A stretch of DNA of 60,102 nucleotides. It comes from Planctomycetota bacterium. Its GTDB lineage: Bacteria; Planctomycetota; UBA1135; GCA-002686595. Shown one piece after another: positions 15,959 to 24,219 of this stretch (the first letter of the stretch is position 1; each line of letters begins with the position of its first letter). Below the pieces are notes generated by a model. That model saw only the letters and a list, made by a program, of their open reading frames with translations, did not search any database and had not been told where the DNA came from. The stretch is from assembly GCA_002862085.1 (NCBI GenBank), contig PKCK01000040.1:1-60102 (forward strand). Reading direction: 5' to 3'. The position numbers and the translations under genes were made by a program.

Positions 15959-17257
15959 ATGCTTCGAAAGGTCCTCCATGCCAGCGTGAGCGCGCTGCTC
16001 CTCGCCGGCGGGCTCCTGGGTGCGTGGGCCGTGGTGGCCGGGCGCCCGGCGCCGAGCGAGCAGGAGCTGCCGGGGCCGAGGCCCATCCCGGTCCGAACCG
16101 TCCTGCTCGCGTCGCGAGACGTTCCCAGGGAGCTCTCGGCGATCGGCACCCTGAGGGCGAATCGTGAGGCGCTCCTCGCGCCCGAGCTCGGGGGGCGCGT
16201 CGTGGGCGTCGCGGTCGGCCTCGCCGACGGTGCGACCCTGCGTGCGGGGGAGCTCCTCGTTCAGCTCGACCCGGCTCCGACCGAGCTGGAGCTCGCTGCA
16301 GAGCGCACCGCGCTCGAGCTCGCCAGGGTGCGCCTCGAGACGGCCCGGGAGACCCTCGCGAGCGCGTTGAGAGCCACCACCCTCGCAGAGGAGCAGCTGG
16401 CCCTCCTGCGCGCGGACGAGGAGCGCTGGCGCGGTTTGGCCGAGAGCGGACGGGCGGAACGAACGCGGCTCGACCTCTCCACGCGCGCGCGTCTCGCGGG
16501 AGAGGTCGCTCTGGAAGACGCGCGGCTCGCCTCGAGGAGCGCGAGCGGGGCGGTGGACGCGGGCGAGCAGGAGGTGGCGCTCGCGGGTCAGCGGATCGCG
16601 CTGCTCCAGGACAGACTCGGCCGACTCGCGGTCCGCGCCCCTTTCGACGGAGCGTTCACCCTCCTGCCAGGCGGCTCCGGCCGCCTCCCCGAGGTCGGAG
16701 AGGTCATGAAGCCGGGCGTCCCGCTCGGGGGGCTCCTCGACCTGAGCGAGCTCCAGCTCGTCTGCGATGTTCACGTGGACGACGCGGCGTCCCTCCACCT
16801 GGGGGCGCGCGCGGTCGCGGCGCCCGCCGGGCGTCCCGGGCTCCTGCTCGAGGGGCAGGTGACGTCGGTCGGTGTGCGCGTCGAGCCGCGTACGCGCACG
16901 GTGCGCGTCGAGGCTCGCGTCGCTGCGCCGGCGGAGGGCGTCGCGGCGCTCGCCGATGGTGCCTTCTGCCGCGCGTCGATCACCGGGAGGCCGATCCGCG
17001 ACGCGCTCTTCCTCGACGCCGAGTGGGTCGCGTTCCGCGGCGGAGCTCCCGTCGCCTTCGTCGTCGAGGCCGACGCCGCCGGGACGCCGCGTGCGCGTCT
17101 CGCGCCGCTGGATCTCGAGCCCGGACAGGTGGCGGGCGGGCGCGTCGTTCGCGGGGGGCTCCTCCCTGGCCAGCAGGTCGTGACGGGTCCGCTCGAGCTC
17201 GTGGGTGACGGGATCGAGGTCTTCCTCGCGGCTCCCGCCGCTGGGGGCGGACGATGA
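15959..17257 (+). CDS. RND efflux periplasmic adaptor (HlyD/AcrA-like)
   Basis: 432 residues from ATG 15959; the longer open frame begins inside DNA opposite the tig extension. One N-terminal membrane helix (SALLLAGGLLGAWAVV) anchors it. A biotinyl-lipoyl-like half-motif follows (LGGRVVGVAVGLADGATLRAG). A long alpha-helical hairpin (about 105-215), the second lipoyl half (RLAVRAPFDGAFTLLPGG) and beta-barrel and membrane-proximal domains complete the adaptor. It links the inner-membrane pump to an outer-membrane channel. Its stop overlaps the pump start by 4 bases (ATGA). No TolC-type gene belongs to this operon. Confidence 0.92.
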   Translation: MLRKVLHASVSALLLAGGLLGAWAVVAGRPAPSEQELPGPRPIPVRTVLLASRDVPRELSAIGTLRANREALLAPELGGRVVGVAVGLADGATLRAGELLVQLDPAPTELELAAERTALELARVRLETARETLASALRATTLAEEQLALLRADEERWRGLAESGRAERTRLDLSTRARLAGEVALEDARLASRSASGAVDAGEQEVALAGQRIALLQDRLGRLAVRAPFDGAFTLLPGGSGRLPEVGEVMKPGVPLGGLLDLSELQLVCDVHVDDAASLHLGARAVAAPAGRPGLLLEGQVTSVGVRVEPRTRTVRVEARVAAPAEGVAALADGAFCRASITGRPIRDALFLDAEWVAFRGGAPVAFVVEADAAGTPRARLAPLDLEPGQVAGGRVVRGGLLPGQQVVTGPLELVGDGIEVFLAAPAAGGGR

Positions 17258-20200
17258 TCCGGGGCCTCGCGCGGCTCGCGGTCTCCAACCCGGTCGGCTC
17301 CAACCTGCTGATGATCGCCCTGGCGGTCGGGGGCCTCGTGTCCTACGCCGGCACGCCCCGGGAGGTGTTCCCGGACTTCTCCCTCGACGCGATCGAGGTC
17401 TTCACGAGCCTCCCCGGGGCAGCGCCGGTGGACGTCGAGCGTCTGGTCACGACGCCGATCGAGGACGCGCTCGATGGGCTCGACGGCGTGAAGGAGATGC
17501 GCTCGACGAGCCGTGAAGGGGTGAGCCGCATCAAGCTCACGCTGACGGCGGACGCGGAGCCGATCGAGGTCCTCGCAGGCGCCCGCGACCGGGTCCGCGG
17601 CGGGGGCGTCGTGCTGCCCGAGGACGCCGAGGAGCCCTTCGTCCAGGAGGTCGAGAACCGCTTCCCGGTCATCGCGGTGTTCGTCTACGGGAGCGCGGAG
17701 CCGAGCCTCCTCAAGCGCCTGGCGGAGGACGAGGCCCGCGGGCTCGAGTCGCTCCCCGGCGTGGCGAACGTCCAGGCCACCGGGCTGATCGAGCCGCGCC
17801 TCTGGGTCGAGGTCGATCCGGACGCCCTGGAGCGCCACGGACTCGACTTCACCGACGTCGAGCGAGCCGTCGCCACTCGCGTGGCCGAGGCGCCGCTCGG
17901 CGCGCTCGTGTCGCAGCAGAAGGAGCGCCTCCTGCGGATCGGCGGTGACGTGCAGTGGGCGAGGGACCTCGCGTCGATCCCGGTGAGAGTCTCGGCCACG
18001 GGCGCCGAGGTGCGTCTCGACCGTGTCGCCGAGGTGACCGAGTCCGTGCAGCGTGGAAGCTCGCGCGCCCGTTTCAACGGCTGGCCGTGTGTGCACCTGC
18101 AGGTCCAGAAGGACGCCAGCGGTGACACGATCGACATCGCCGGTGCGGTGCACGAGTACGTGGCCTCCCGGACGGGCAAGATGCCTCCGGGCGTCGCGAT
18201 CGGCACCAACAGCGACCTCTCGATCTACGTCGAGACCCGTCTGCGGACCATGTTCGACTCCGGGGCGATCGGCGCGATCCTGGTCCTGGTCGCGCTCCTG
18301 CTCTTCCTCAGCACCCGCGTCGCGCTCGTCACGGCGCTCGGTATCCCGATCTCCTTCCTCGGCGGTCTCATCGTCGCGGGGAGCCTCGGCGTGACCATGA
18401 ACATGATCTCGATGTTCGCGCTGATCGTGGTCCTCGGGATGATCGTCGACGACGCGATCGTCGTCGGAGAGAACGTCTACCGCCGGATGGAGGAGGGCGA
18501 GACCCCGGAGGTCGCGGCGGTCGAGGGGACGGCGGAGGTCGGCAGGGCGGTGGTCGCCACGATCCTGACCAGTATCGCCGCGTTCCTCCCCGTTCTGATG
18601 CTGACCGGCACGAACGGCCTCTTCTTGAGACCGCTCCCCCTGGTGGTGTCGGCGTGTCTCGTCGTCTCGCTCGTCGAGGCGTTCACGATCCTGCCGGCTC
18701 ACCTCGCGCATTGGACGAGCAAGCGCGCCGTGGCGCGTATGCAGGCGGAAGCGCGCTCGTCCGGCGGGCGCGTCCGGCGCTGGTACACGCCGGTCGAGGA
18801 GGCGTACATGGGGCTCCTGCGCGGCGCGCTCCGCTGGCGCTATGCGACGCTGAGTTTCGCGCTCGGCGTCGGCGCGATCGTCGCCGCGGTGGGCTTCGCT
18901 CGCATTCCGTTCACGCTCTTCGACGACTTCGAGAGCAAGTTGTTCTACATCAGCGCGCGCCTCGATCCGTCCTCGTCGATCGAGGAGACCGAGGCCGTCT
19001 GCGAGGATCTGGAGGCCCGCGTGCGCGCCGTGGGCGCGGGCGAGGTGCTCTCGATGCACACGCTTCTCGGGGTCGCGGCGTCGGACGTCTCGACCTTCGA
19101 GCTCGGGCCTCACCTCGGGCAGGTGTGGGTCGAGCTCCGCGAGGGAGAGGGGCGACGGCGGACCACTGCCGAGATGATCGAGGACCTTCGAGCCGCGCTG
19201 GACGGGCTCCCACCGGTGGTCGAGAGCTACGAGATCGCGCAGCCGCAGTCGGGGCCGATCGGTCGAGCGGTCGAGGTCGCGCTGCGCGGGCCCGACCTCG
19301 ATGTTCTCTCCGAGGAGGCCGCGGCTCTCGCGGACCGACTGAAGCGCTTCAGCGGGGTCCGCGACGTGCGCACGGACCTCGAGAGCGGCAAGCGGCAGGT
19401 GACCCTGCGGATGGCGGACGCGGGGCGTCAAGTGGGCCTCGCGGAGGCCGATCTCGCGACCCAGGTCCGCACGGCGTTCGAGGGGAAGCAGGCCGCGAGC
19501 CTGCGGAGGGGGGCCGAGGACGTCGAGGTGGTGGTCAAGTACCCGGAGGATCGGCGTGAAGAGCGAGGCGCCCTTCGTGATCTCCGCGTGGCGCTGCCCG
19601 CCGTGCCCGGAGAAGCCCCTGCGCGGGTCCCTCTTCATCGAATCGCGCACGTGGACGAGGGGGTCGGCCCGTCCTCGGTTGGGCACGAGGAGCGTCTACG
19701 CGCCGTCGTGGTCAGCGCGGACGTCGACGAGACGGCGGGGAACGCCGCGCGGATCCTGGAGGAGGTCGGCGCGGGGCTCGCCGGTGGATTCGGGGCCCGG
19801 CCGGGCTACTCGTACAGGCTCCGGGGGCAGGCGGAGGAGACGGCCGAGTCGTTGGCGGGGCTCGCCTCCGCGGGCGTCATCTCGGGCCTCCTGATCTACA
19901 TGATCCTGGGCACCCTCTTCGGGAGCTTCCTCCAGCCGCTCGTGATCATGTTCATCATCCCTTTCGCGGGTGTGGGGATGGTGCTCGGACATCTCGTGAT
20001 GGATCGCTCCATCACGCTGATGTCCCTCATCGGCCTCCTCGCCCTGACCGGCGTCGTGGTGAACGATTCGCTGATCCTCGTGGACTTCGTCGGGCAGCGA
20101 CGGCGGGCCGGAGCCGGTTTCATGGAGGCCGTGCTCGAATCGGGCCGGCTCCGCTTCCGTCCGATCGTCCTCACCTCGGTCACGACCATGCTGGGGCTCG

Positions 20201-20424
20201 CCCCGCTCACCTTCTTCGCCTCGGGCCAGGCGCGCTATCTCCAGCCCATGGCGATCAGCATCTTCTTCGGCCTCGCGGTGGCGACGCTGCTGATCCTCGT
20301 GCTCGTTCCCGTGGCGTCGGTGATCCTCGAGGATCTGCTCGGGATCGGCCGCGGGGCGGGTCGGAGGGCCGGGCGCCTCATGGGCGCCGTCGACGAGGCC
20401 TCCATGGCATCATCGGGCGCATGA
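17254..20424 (+). CDS. RND efflux pump permease (AcrB-like)
   Basis: 1056 residues with the duplicated RND layout: twelve membrane helices and two large periplasmic loops. The N-terminus ARLAVSNPVGSNLLMIAL and the opening FPDFSLDAIEVFTSLPGAAP are family-typical. The proton-relay aspartates are adjacent in helix 4 (VLGMIVDDAIVVGENVYRRM). The second half repeats the pattern (LLALTGVVVNDSLILVDFV). The aspartate pair argues for a proton-driven transporter of small molecules rather than SecDF. The loop sequences are closer to the general hydrophobe pumps than to CzcA, but the substrate is unknown. It is coupled by 4-base overlaps to the adaptor and to the dehydratase. Confidence 0.95.
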   Translation: MIRGLARLAVSNPVGSNLLMIALAVGGLVSYAGTPREVFPDFSLDAIEVFTSLPGAAPVDVERLVTTPIEDALDGLDGVKEMRSTSREGVSRIKLTLTADAEPIEVLAGARDRVRGGGVVLPEDAEEPFVQEVENRFPVIAVFVYGSAEPSLLKRLAEDEARGLESLPGVANVQATGLIEPRLWVEVDPDALERHGLDFTDVERAVATRVAEAPLGALVSQQKERLLRIGGDVQWARDLASIPVRVSATGAEVRLDRVAEVTESVQRGSSRARFNGWPCVHLQVQKDASGDTIDIAGAVHEYVASRTGKMPPGVAIGTNSDLSIYVETRLRTMFDSGAIGAILVLVALLLFLSTRVALVTALGIPISFLGGLIVAGSLGVTMNMISMFALIVVLGMIVDDAIVVGENVYRRMEEGETPEVAAVEGTAEVGRAVVATILTSIAAFLPVLMLTGTNGLFLRPLPLVVSACLVVSLVEAFTILPAHLAHWTSKRAVARMQAEARSSGGRVRRWYTPVEEAYMGLLRGALRWRYATLSFALGVGAIVAAVGFARIPFTLFDDFESKLFYISARLDPSSSIEETEAVCEDLEARVRAVGAGEVLSMHTLLGVAASDVSTFELGPHLGQVWVELREGEGRRRTTAEMIEDLRAALDGLPPVVESYEIAQPQSGPIGRAVEVALRGPDLDVLSEEAAALADRLKRFSGVRDVRTDLESGKRQVTLRMADAGRQVGLAEADLATQVRTAFEGKQAASLRRGAEDVEVVVKYPEDRREERGALRDLRVALPAVPGEAPARVPLHRIAHVDEGVGPSSVGHEERLRAVVVSADVDETAGNAARILEEVGAGLAGGFGARPGYSYRLRGQAEETAESLAGLASAGVISGLLIYMILGTLFGSFLQPLVIMFIIPFAGVGMVLGHLVMDRSITLMSLIGLLALTGVVVNDSLILVDFVGQRRRAGAGFMEAVLESGRLRFRPIVLTSVTTMLGLAPLTFFASGQARYLQPMAISIFFGLAVATLLILVLVPVASVILEDLLGIGRGAGRRAGRLMGAVDEASMASSGA

Positions 20425-21422
20425 GCTCACCCGAGGTCGAGTCCGGTCAGCTCGCGCTGTGGGCTGGCGCGGTGGACGCCGCCGCGGCGCGTCTCCGCGG
20501 ATCCTTGCAGCCGACGCCGCTCCGGGAGGGGCCGGGCCTCGGGCGGCTCGCGGGTTCGTCGGCTCCTCTGCTGAAGCTCGAGAACCACCAGCCGACCGGC
20601 TCCTTCAAGGTTCGCGGCGCGTTCTCGAAGCTCCTCTCCCTCGGGGCCGACGAGCGCGGGCGCGGCGTGATCGCGGCCTCCACCGGGAATCACGGCGCGG
20701 CCACCGCGTTCGCGGGCCGCGCGCTCGGGATCGAGGTGCAGGTGGTCGTCCCGGAGACGACACCGCCGGACAGGGTCGCGGCGATCGAGCGCTTCGGCGC
20801 GCGGGTGACGCGGCACGGCGCCGAGTGCGGGGAGTCCGAGGCGAGGGCGCGGGAGCTCGCTGCGTCCACGGGCGCCGTCTTCGTCTCGCCCTACAACGAC
20901 CCGGTGGTCATGGCGGGACAGGGCACCATCGGCCTCGAGCTGCTGGAGGCGGCGCCGGATCTGGACGCCGTCTACGTGGCCGCGGGGGGCGGCGGGCTGC
21001 TCGGCGGAGTCGCCGCGGCGATCGCCTCCCGGCGCCCCGGGGTGGAGATCGTGGGCGTCTCCCCGACTGCCTCCTGCGCGCTCCACCGCGCGGTCGAGGC
21101 TGGCCGCGTCGTCGACGTACCCCACCAGCCGACGCTCTCCCTGGCGACAGCGGGCGCGATGGAGGCGGACTCGGTCACTCTTCAGCCGTGCCTGCAGCTC
21201 GTCGACCGGTGGCTGCTCGTGGACGAGGAGAGGATCGCCGACGGCATGAGGTCGCTGTTCGAGTGCGAGCGCATGGTCGTCGAGGGGGCGGCGGGTCTGG
21301 CAGCGGCGGGATGGCTCGATGACGTGCGTGGGGGCATGGCGCGTGATCGCGCCGCGATCGTGGTGTGTGGCGGCAACGTCGACCAGGCCGATCTCATCGC
21401 CGTCCTCGGAGGCGGGCGGTGA
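20421..21422 (+). CDS. PLP-dependent serine/threonine dehydratase
   Basis: 333 residues, fold-type II PLP enzyme. The Schiff-base lysine lies in GSFKVRGAF. The asparagine loop is ASTGNHGAATA, the phosphate-binding loop is AGGGGLLGG, and the late CGGNVD motif is present. The family deaminates threonine or serine to 2-oxobutyrate or pyruvate; some members are serine racemases. There is no C-terminal ACT regulatory domain, so it resembles the short catabolic type rather than IlvA. The gene overlaps the RND pump by 4 bases and the sirtuin by 4 bases, an unusual operon for this enzyme. Confidence 0.9.
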   Translation: MSSPEVESGQLALWAGAVDAAAARLRGSLQPTPLREGPGLGRLAGSSAPLLKLENHQPTGSFKVRGAFSKLLSLGADERGRGVIAASTGNHGAATAFAGRALGIEVQVVVPETTPPDRVAAIERFGARVTRHGAECGESEARARELAASTGAVFVSPYNDPVVMAGQGTIGLELLEAAPDLDAVYVAAGGGGLLGGVAAAIASRRPGVEIVGVSPTASCALHRAVEAGRVVDVPHQPTLSLATAGAMEADSVTLQPCLQLVDRWLLVDEERIADGMRSLFECERMVVEGAAGLAAAGWLDDVRGGMARDRAAIVVCGGNVDQADLIAVLGGGR

Positions 21423-22129
21423 GCGCGCCGCGGGTCGTCGTCCTCACCGGGGCCGGGATCTCGGCGGACTCCGGCGTCGACACCTATCGCGACGCCGGCG
21501 GACTCTGGGAGGGGCATCGCTTCGAGGAGGTCGCCACGCCGGAGGCCTGGGAGCGGGACCGTCACCTCGTGTGGCGCTTCTACCAGCTGCGACGGAAGCA
21601 GGTTCGCGGCGTGGAACCGAACGCGGCCCACATCGCGCTCGCGAGGGCGCAGCAGGAGCTGGAGGCCGCGGGCGGGTCGTTGACCCTCGTCACGCAGAAC
21701 GTCGACGACCTTCACCAGCGCGCCGGCTCGGAGGTCCTCGCCATGCACGGCGAGCTCCTCCGTCTGCGATGTGAGGCCTGCGGAGCGCGCCCGAGCGACA
21801 CCGATCACCTGGAGGAGGACGTCTTCGTGCCGTGTCCCTCCTGCGGGCACGAGTTCCTGCGCCCGGACGTGGTCTGGTTCGGCGAGATGCCCTATCACCT
21901 CGACGTCATCGAGCGCGCGGTCGCGGGAGCGACCCTGTTCATCGCCATCGGCACGAGCGGCGCTGTCTACCCGGCTGCGGGATATCTCTCCTACGCCCGG
22001 GCGGCCGGGATCCCGACGATCGTCCAGGGTCTGGCGGAGCCGGACAACCTCGACCCTCGCGACCGCTTCGTCCAGGGCCGCGCGGCGGAGGCGGTCCCGC
22101 GTCTCCTGGACGAGGTGCTCGGCGGGTGA
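21419..22129 (+). CDS. cobB: NAD-dependent protein deacylase, class III sirtuin (CobB-like)
   Basis: 236 residues from GTG 21419, which overlaps the dehydratase stop. NAD-binding motifs are GAGISADSG and TYRDAGGLW. The catalytic core has TQNVDDLHQRAG and the general-base His in MHGEL. The zinc ribbon has two CxxC pairs (CEAC and CPSC). The Y-x-x-R pair in FYQLRRKQ is the known determinant for succinyl or malonyl lysine in SIRT5/CobB-type enzymes, so desuccinylation is predicted besides deacetylation. No amino-terminal extension is present. Its place after a dehydratase may link carbon-catabolite acylation to enzyme control; this is inference. Confidence 0.93.
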   Translation: MSAPRVVVLTGAGISADSGVDTYRDAGGLWEGHRFEEVATPEAWERDRHLVWRFYQLRRKQVRGVEPNAAHIALARAQQELEAAGGSLTLVTQNVDDLHQRAGSEVLAMHGELLRLRCEACGARPSDTDHLEEDVFVPCPSCGHEFLRPDVVWFGEMPYHLDVIERAVAGATLFIAIGTSGAVYPAAGYLSYARAAGIPTIVQGLAEPDNLDPRDRFVQGRAAEAVPRLLDEVLGG

Positions 22130-22153
22130 GGGCATGCGCGGCGCGCCGGCGTG

Positions 22154-22180
22154 GGCGCTCGCGGCGCACCGTCGAGCGCC
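22154..22180. terminator. Possible bidirectional terminator between sirtuin and PhyH genes
   Basis: An 8-bp perfect inverted repeat (GGCGCTCG and its complement) with an 11-base loop in the 129-base gap between two convergent genes. There is no T-run on either side, so Rho-independence is uncertain. Confidence 0.35.
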
Positions 22181-22258
22181 GCCGCCGTCGCGCTCCGGAG
22201 CGTAGACCGCGGTTCCGGGGCGTCCTCGCGAGGCGATGAGGGCGCGCGATCGTCGTCC

Positions 22259-23095
22259 TCAGCTCGAACTCTGGCCCCTGATCCCGGTCTCGTCGAGGAC
22301 CTCTGCGCTGTCGTTGTGGCTGTGCGTGAAGCCGCGGCGGCGCTCCTCGGCGATTGTGTCGGCGCTCCGGAACGCGAGGACGTAGGCCCGCCGACGACGG
22401 TCGCTCCGGTTCCCCCCGGATCCGTGGACGACGCGCTCGTCATGGACGGTGACGTCCCCGCGCGCGATCGGGACCTGGCGGATCTCGTCGCGGGCCGGGT
22501 CGACGTCGGTCACCAGCGCGTGGTTCTCGCCTCGGTCGCGGTGGAGGGGGCGGTGGGGCCGCAGGACCCGCTCGGCGTGGGAGCCCGGGACGAAGCGCAT
22601 GCAGCCGTTCTCCTCGGTCGAGTCGTCGATGGCCAACCAGAGCGTCGCCGTGCGCATGTCGGGCGTCTCGATCCAGTAGGCCATGTCCTGGTGCCACCCG
22701 AAGACGGCGTCCTCTCGTCCGGGATTCTTGTCGAGGATCTGGTCGTAGTCCACCTCGAGGCCCGGCCCCTGGAGCTGTTCGGCGATGGACGCGGCGCGGC
22801 GCTCGAAGAGGTTGCCTTGCCACTCCGGGTGGTAGCGGCGCGGCAGCATCACGTTCACGATCGCGTACTCCTCGTGAGAGCGGCCGTAGTCGCCCGCCAT
22901 GTCGCAGAAGTCATGGCCAGGGACGGGGATCTGCTTCGTGATGAAACGTTCCACGACCTCCTCGACCTCGGCGAGCTCCTCGGGCCGCAGGACCCCGCGG
23001 AGATGGACGTAGCCGTCGCGCCGGAAGGCCTCGCGCTCCTCGGACGTGACGACGTAGCGGTCGCCAACGATGCGGCTGGGCGGTTCCTCGGCCAT
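22259..23095 (-). CDS. Phytanoyl-CoA dioxygenase (PhyH) family protein
   Basis: 278 residues. The Fe(II)/2-oxoglutarate site is visible: HxD in GWHQDMAYWIE, the distal His in VHDERVVHGSGGN, and the Arg that would bind 2-oxoglutarate in RSDRRRRAYVLAFR. The N-terminal DGYVHLRGVLRPEELAE is typical of PhyH. The family hydroxylates diverse small molecules, including amino acids and secondary metabolites; despite the name few bacterial members act on phytanoyl-CoA. It is followed on the same strand by nothing of related function. The upstream neighbour is a sulfotransferase, so the pair may modify the same product. Confidence 0.9.
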   Translation of the reverse strand: MAEEPPSRIVGDRYVVTSEEREAFRRDGYVHLRGVLRPEELAEVEEVVERFITKQIPVPGHDFCDMAGDYGRSHEEYAIVNVMLPRRYHPEWQGNLFERRAASIAEQLQGPGLEVDYDQILDKNPGREDAVFGWHQDMAYWIETPDMRTATLWLAIDDSTEENGCMRFVPGSHAERVLRPHRPLHRDRGENHALVTDVDPARDEIRQVPIARGDVTVHDERVVHGSGGNRSDRRRRAYVLAFRSADTIAEERRRGFTHSHNDSAEVLDETGIRGQSSS

Positions 23096-23101
23096 GCCCC
23101 G

Positions 23102-23107
23102 AGCATA
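23102..23107 (-). promoter_or_regulatory. -10-like TATGCT of the PhyH gene, 6 bases before ATG
   Basis: TATGCT, CGGGGC, ATG 23095 on the minus strand, without a ribosome binding site. It suggests a leaderless mRNA and places the promoter in the short gap to the sulfotransferase gene. Confidence 0.45.
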
Positions 23108-23132
23108 GCGCGCCCCGGCGGGGGTGCGGTCC

Positions 23133-23960
23133 TCACCAGGAGTAGCCGAGCCGCTCGACGAGGTCGCCGTAGCGGGCCTTGAAGGCCTCCACGTGGACGT
23201 CCTCGAAGTGGTTCTGCCAGTCGTTCGCCTGTCCCTTGCGGTAGTGACTCTTCTCGTCCGTCTCGCCCTTGCCGCGCCCGCCAGCGTGCTTCTCGTAGCG
23301 CTGGTCGTAGACGATGCCGAGCAGGCGCTCGCCAGGGATGGAGCTCCGCTTCTTGCGCGGCACGAGGGAGTTCTTGCGGTGGAGGATGTTCAGCGCCGAG
23401 CTCACGAGGTAGCCGGGCCACCGCGCCTTGTTGTAATGGCTGCCGTCGAGGGCGCCGAGGTGCTCGAAGACCCGAAGGAAGCCCCGGTAGGGGTCCGTCG
23501 TGAACTGCTCCTGACGAAGCTCGAGGACGTGCTCCTGTTCGTAGTCCCAGGCGGCCATGCGGTCGAGGAACTGGCCGCTGAACTCGATCTCCTCCAGCAT
23601 CCCCTCGCGTTTGGGAAGGCTCTGGAGCTTCTCGCGGTGGGGGAGCAGCTCCGGCCAGGCGTGGGTCGGATGGGTGGAGCGATGGGAGAAGTAGCCGCTG
23701 GTGATGATGTCGCGCGGATCCCTGACGACGTGGAAGGCGCGGTGCGCAGGGAGGGACCGGGCGTGCTCGATCTCCGCGTTGACGTAGGAGACGAAGTCGG
23801 TGCCGTGGCGCGCGACGTATCCGGGGAGATCGTCCGCGAAGTCCTTGGCCTCGGGCAGGTAGCTGAGGCGCCACCCGGCGTCGGCGCACACCGCGTCCAG
23901 CACGGTGTGGATCCAGGTGGAGGCGCACTTGTGGTGGCCGTAGTAGGCGAAGAGAGCCAT
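23133..23960 (-). CDS. Sulfotransferase (PAPS-dependent)
   Basis: 275 residues. The 5'-phosphosulfate loop is GHHKCASTW near the N-terminus. The 3'-phosphate motif is FHVVRDPRDIITSGYFSHR. The C-terminal GQANDWQNHF corresponds to the RKGxxGDWKxxF-type motif of cytosolic sulfotransferases. Such enzymes transfer sulfate from PAPS to hydroxyl groups of glycans or lipids. The gene lies between a PhyH dioxygenase and a polysaccharide flippase, so the acceptor may be an exported glycan. No PAPS-synthesis gene is in the window. Confidence 0.88.
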   Translation of the reverse strand: MALFAYYGHHKCASTWIHTVLDAVCADAGWRLSYLPEAKDFADDLPGYVARHGTDFVSYVNAEIEHARSLPAHRAFHVVRDPRDIITSGYFSHRSTHPTHAWPELLPHREKLQSLPKREGMLEEIEFSGQFLDRMAAWDYEQEHVLELRQEQFTTDPYRGFLRVFEHLGALDGSHYNKARWPGYLVSSALNILHRKNSLVPRKKRSSIPGERLLGIVYDQRYEKHAGGRGKGETDEKSHYRKGQANDWQNHFEDVHVEAFKARYGDLVERLGYSW

Positions 23961-23981
23961 GTGGCGATGCGGGTGGCGCGC

Positions 23982-24173
23982 TCAGGCAGGCGCGGGCACG
24001 TTGAAGGCCTCTCGAACGGTGGGCCCTGGGGCGGCGGGGGGACTGCAGACGTCGTCGCTCGGAGCGGCCACGTCCCCGCGGCGGACGAAGCGCTCCAGCA
24101 GTCCGCCGCTGCGGATCACGTACGCGCCGACCTCCGGCACTGGAAGCGACTTGGCGATGAAGAGGATCTGCAC
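23982..24173 (-). pseudogene. Possible glycosyltransferase N-terminal remnant (63 codons)
   Basis: A short frame from GTG 24173 begins with QILFIAKSLPVPEVGAY and SGGLLERFVRRGD. This resembles the first strand and loop of GT4-type glycosyltransferases (ILFVxxxLPxPPxSGG and a helix with LARRGH). It stops after 63 codons, without the remaining 300 or more residues expected. It sits exactly between the sulfotransferase and the flippase, where a glycosyltransferase would be expected. It could be a decayed gene or a chance frame; the resemblance covers only about 35 residues. Confidence 0.3.
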
Positions 24174-24219
24174 GGCGTGGGAGGAGTTCGACGCGGGATG
24201 ATACGGACGACGCCTGTCA

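Noticed and set aside
15661..16149. A 163-codon N-terminal extension of trigger factor
   Set aside because: It is Arg/Pro-rich, resembles no trigger factor and would overlap the divergent adaptor gene by 190 bases.
16771..19686. A 971-codon open frame antisense to the RND pump
   Set aside because: It is Arg/His/Asp-rich with no domain, lies wholly opposite a gene with strong RND motifs, and is the normal shadow of GC-rich codon bias. Other long antisense frames were dropped for the same reason.
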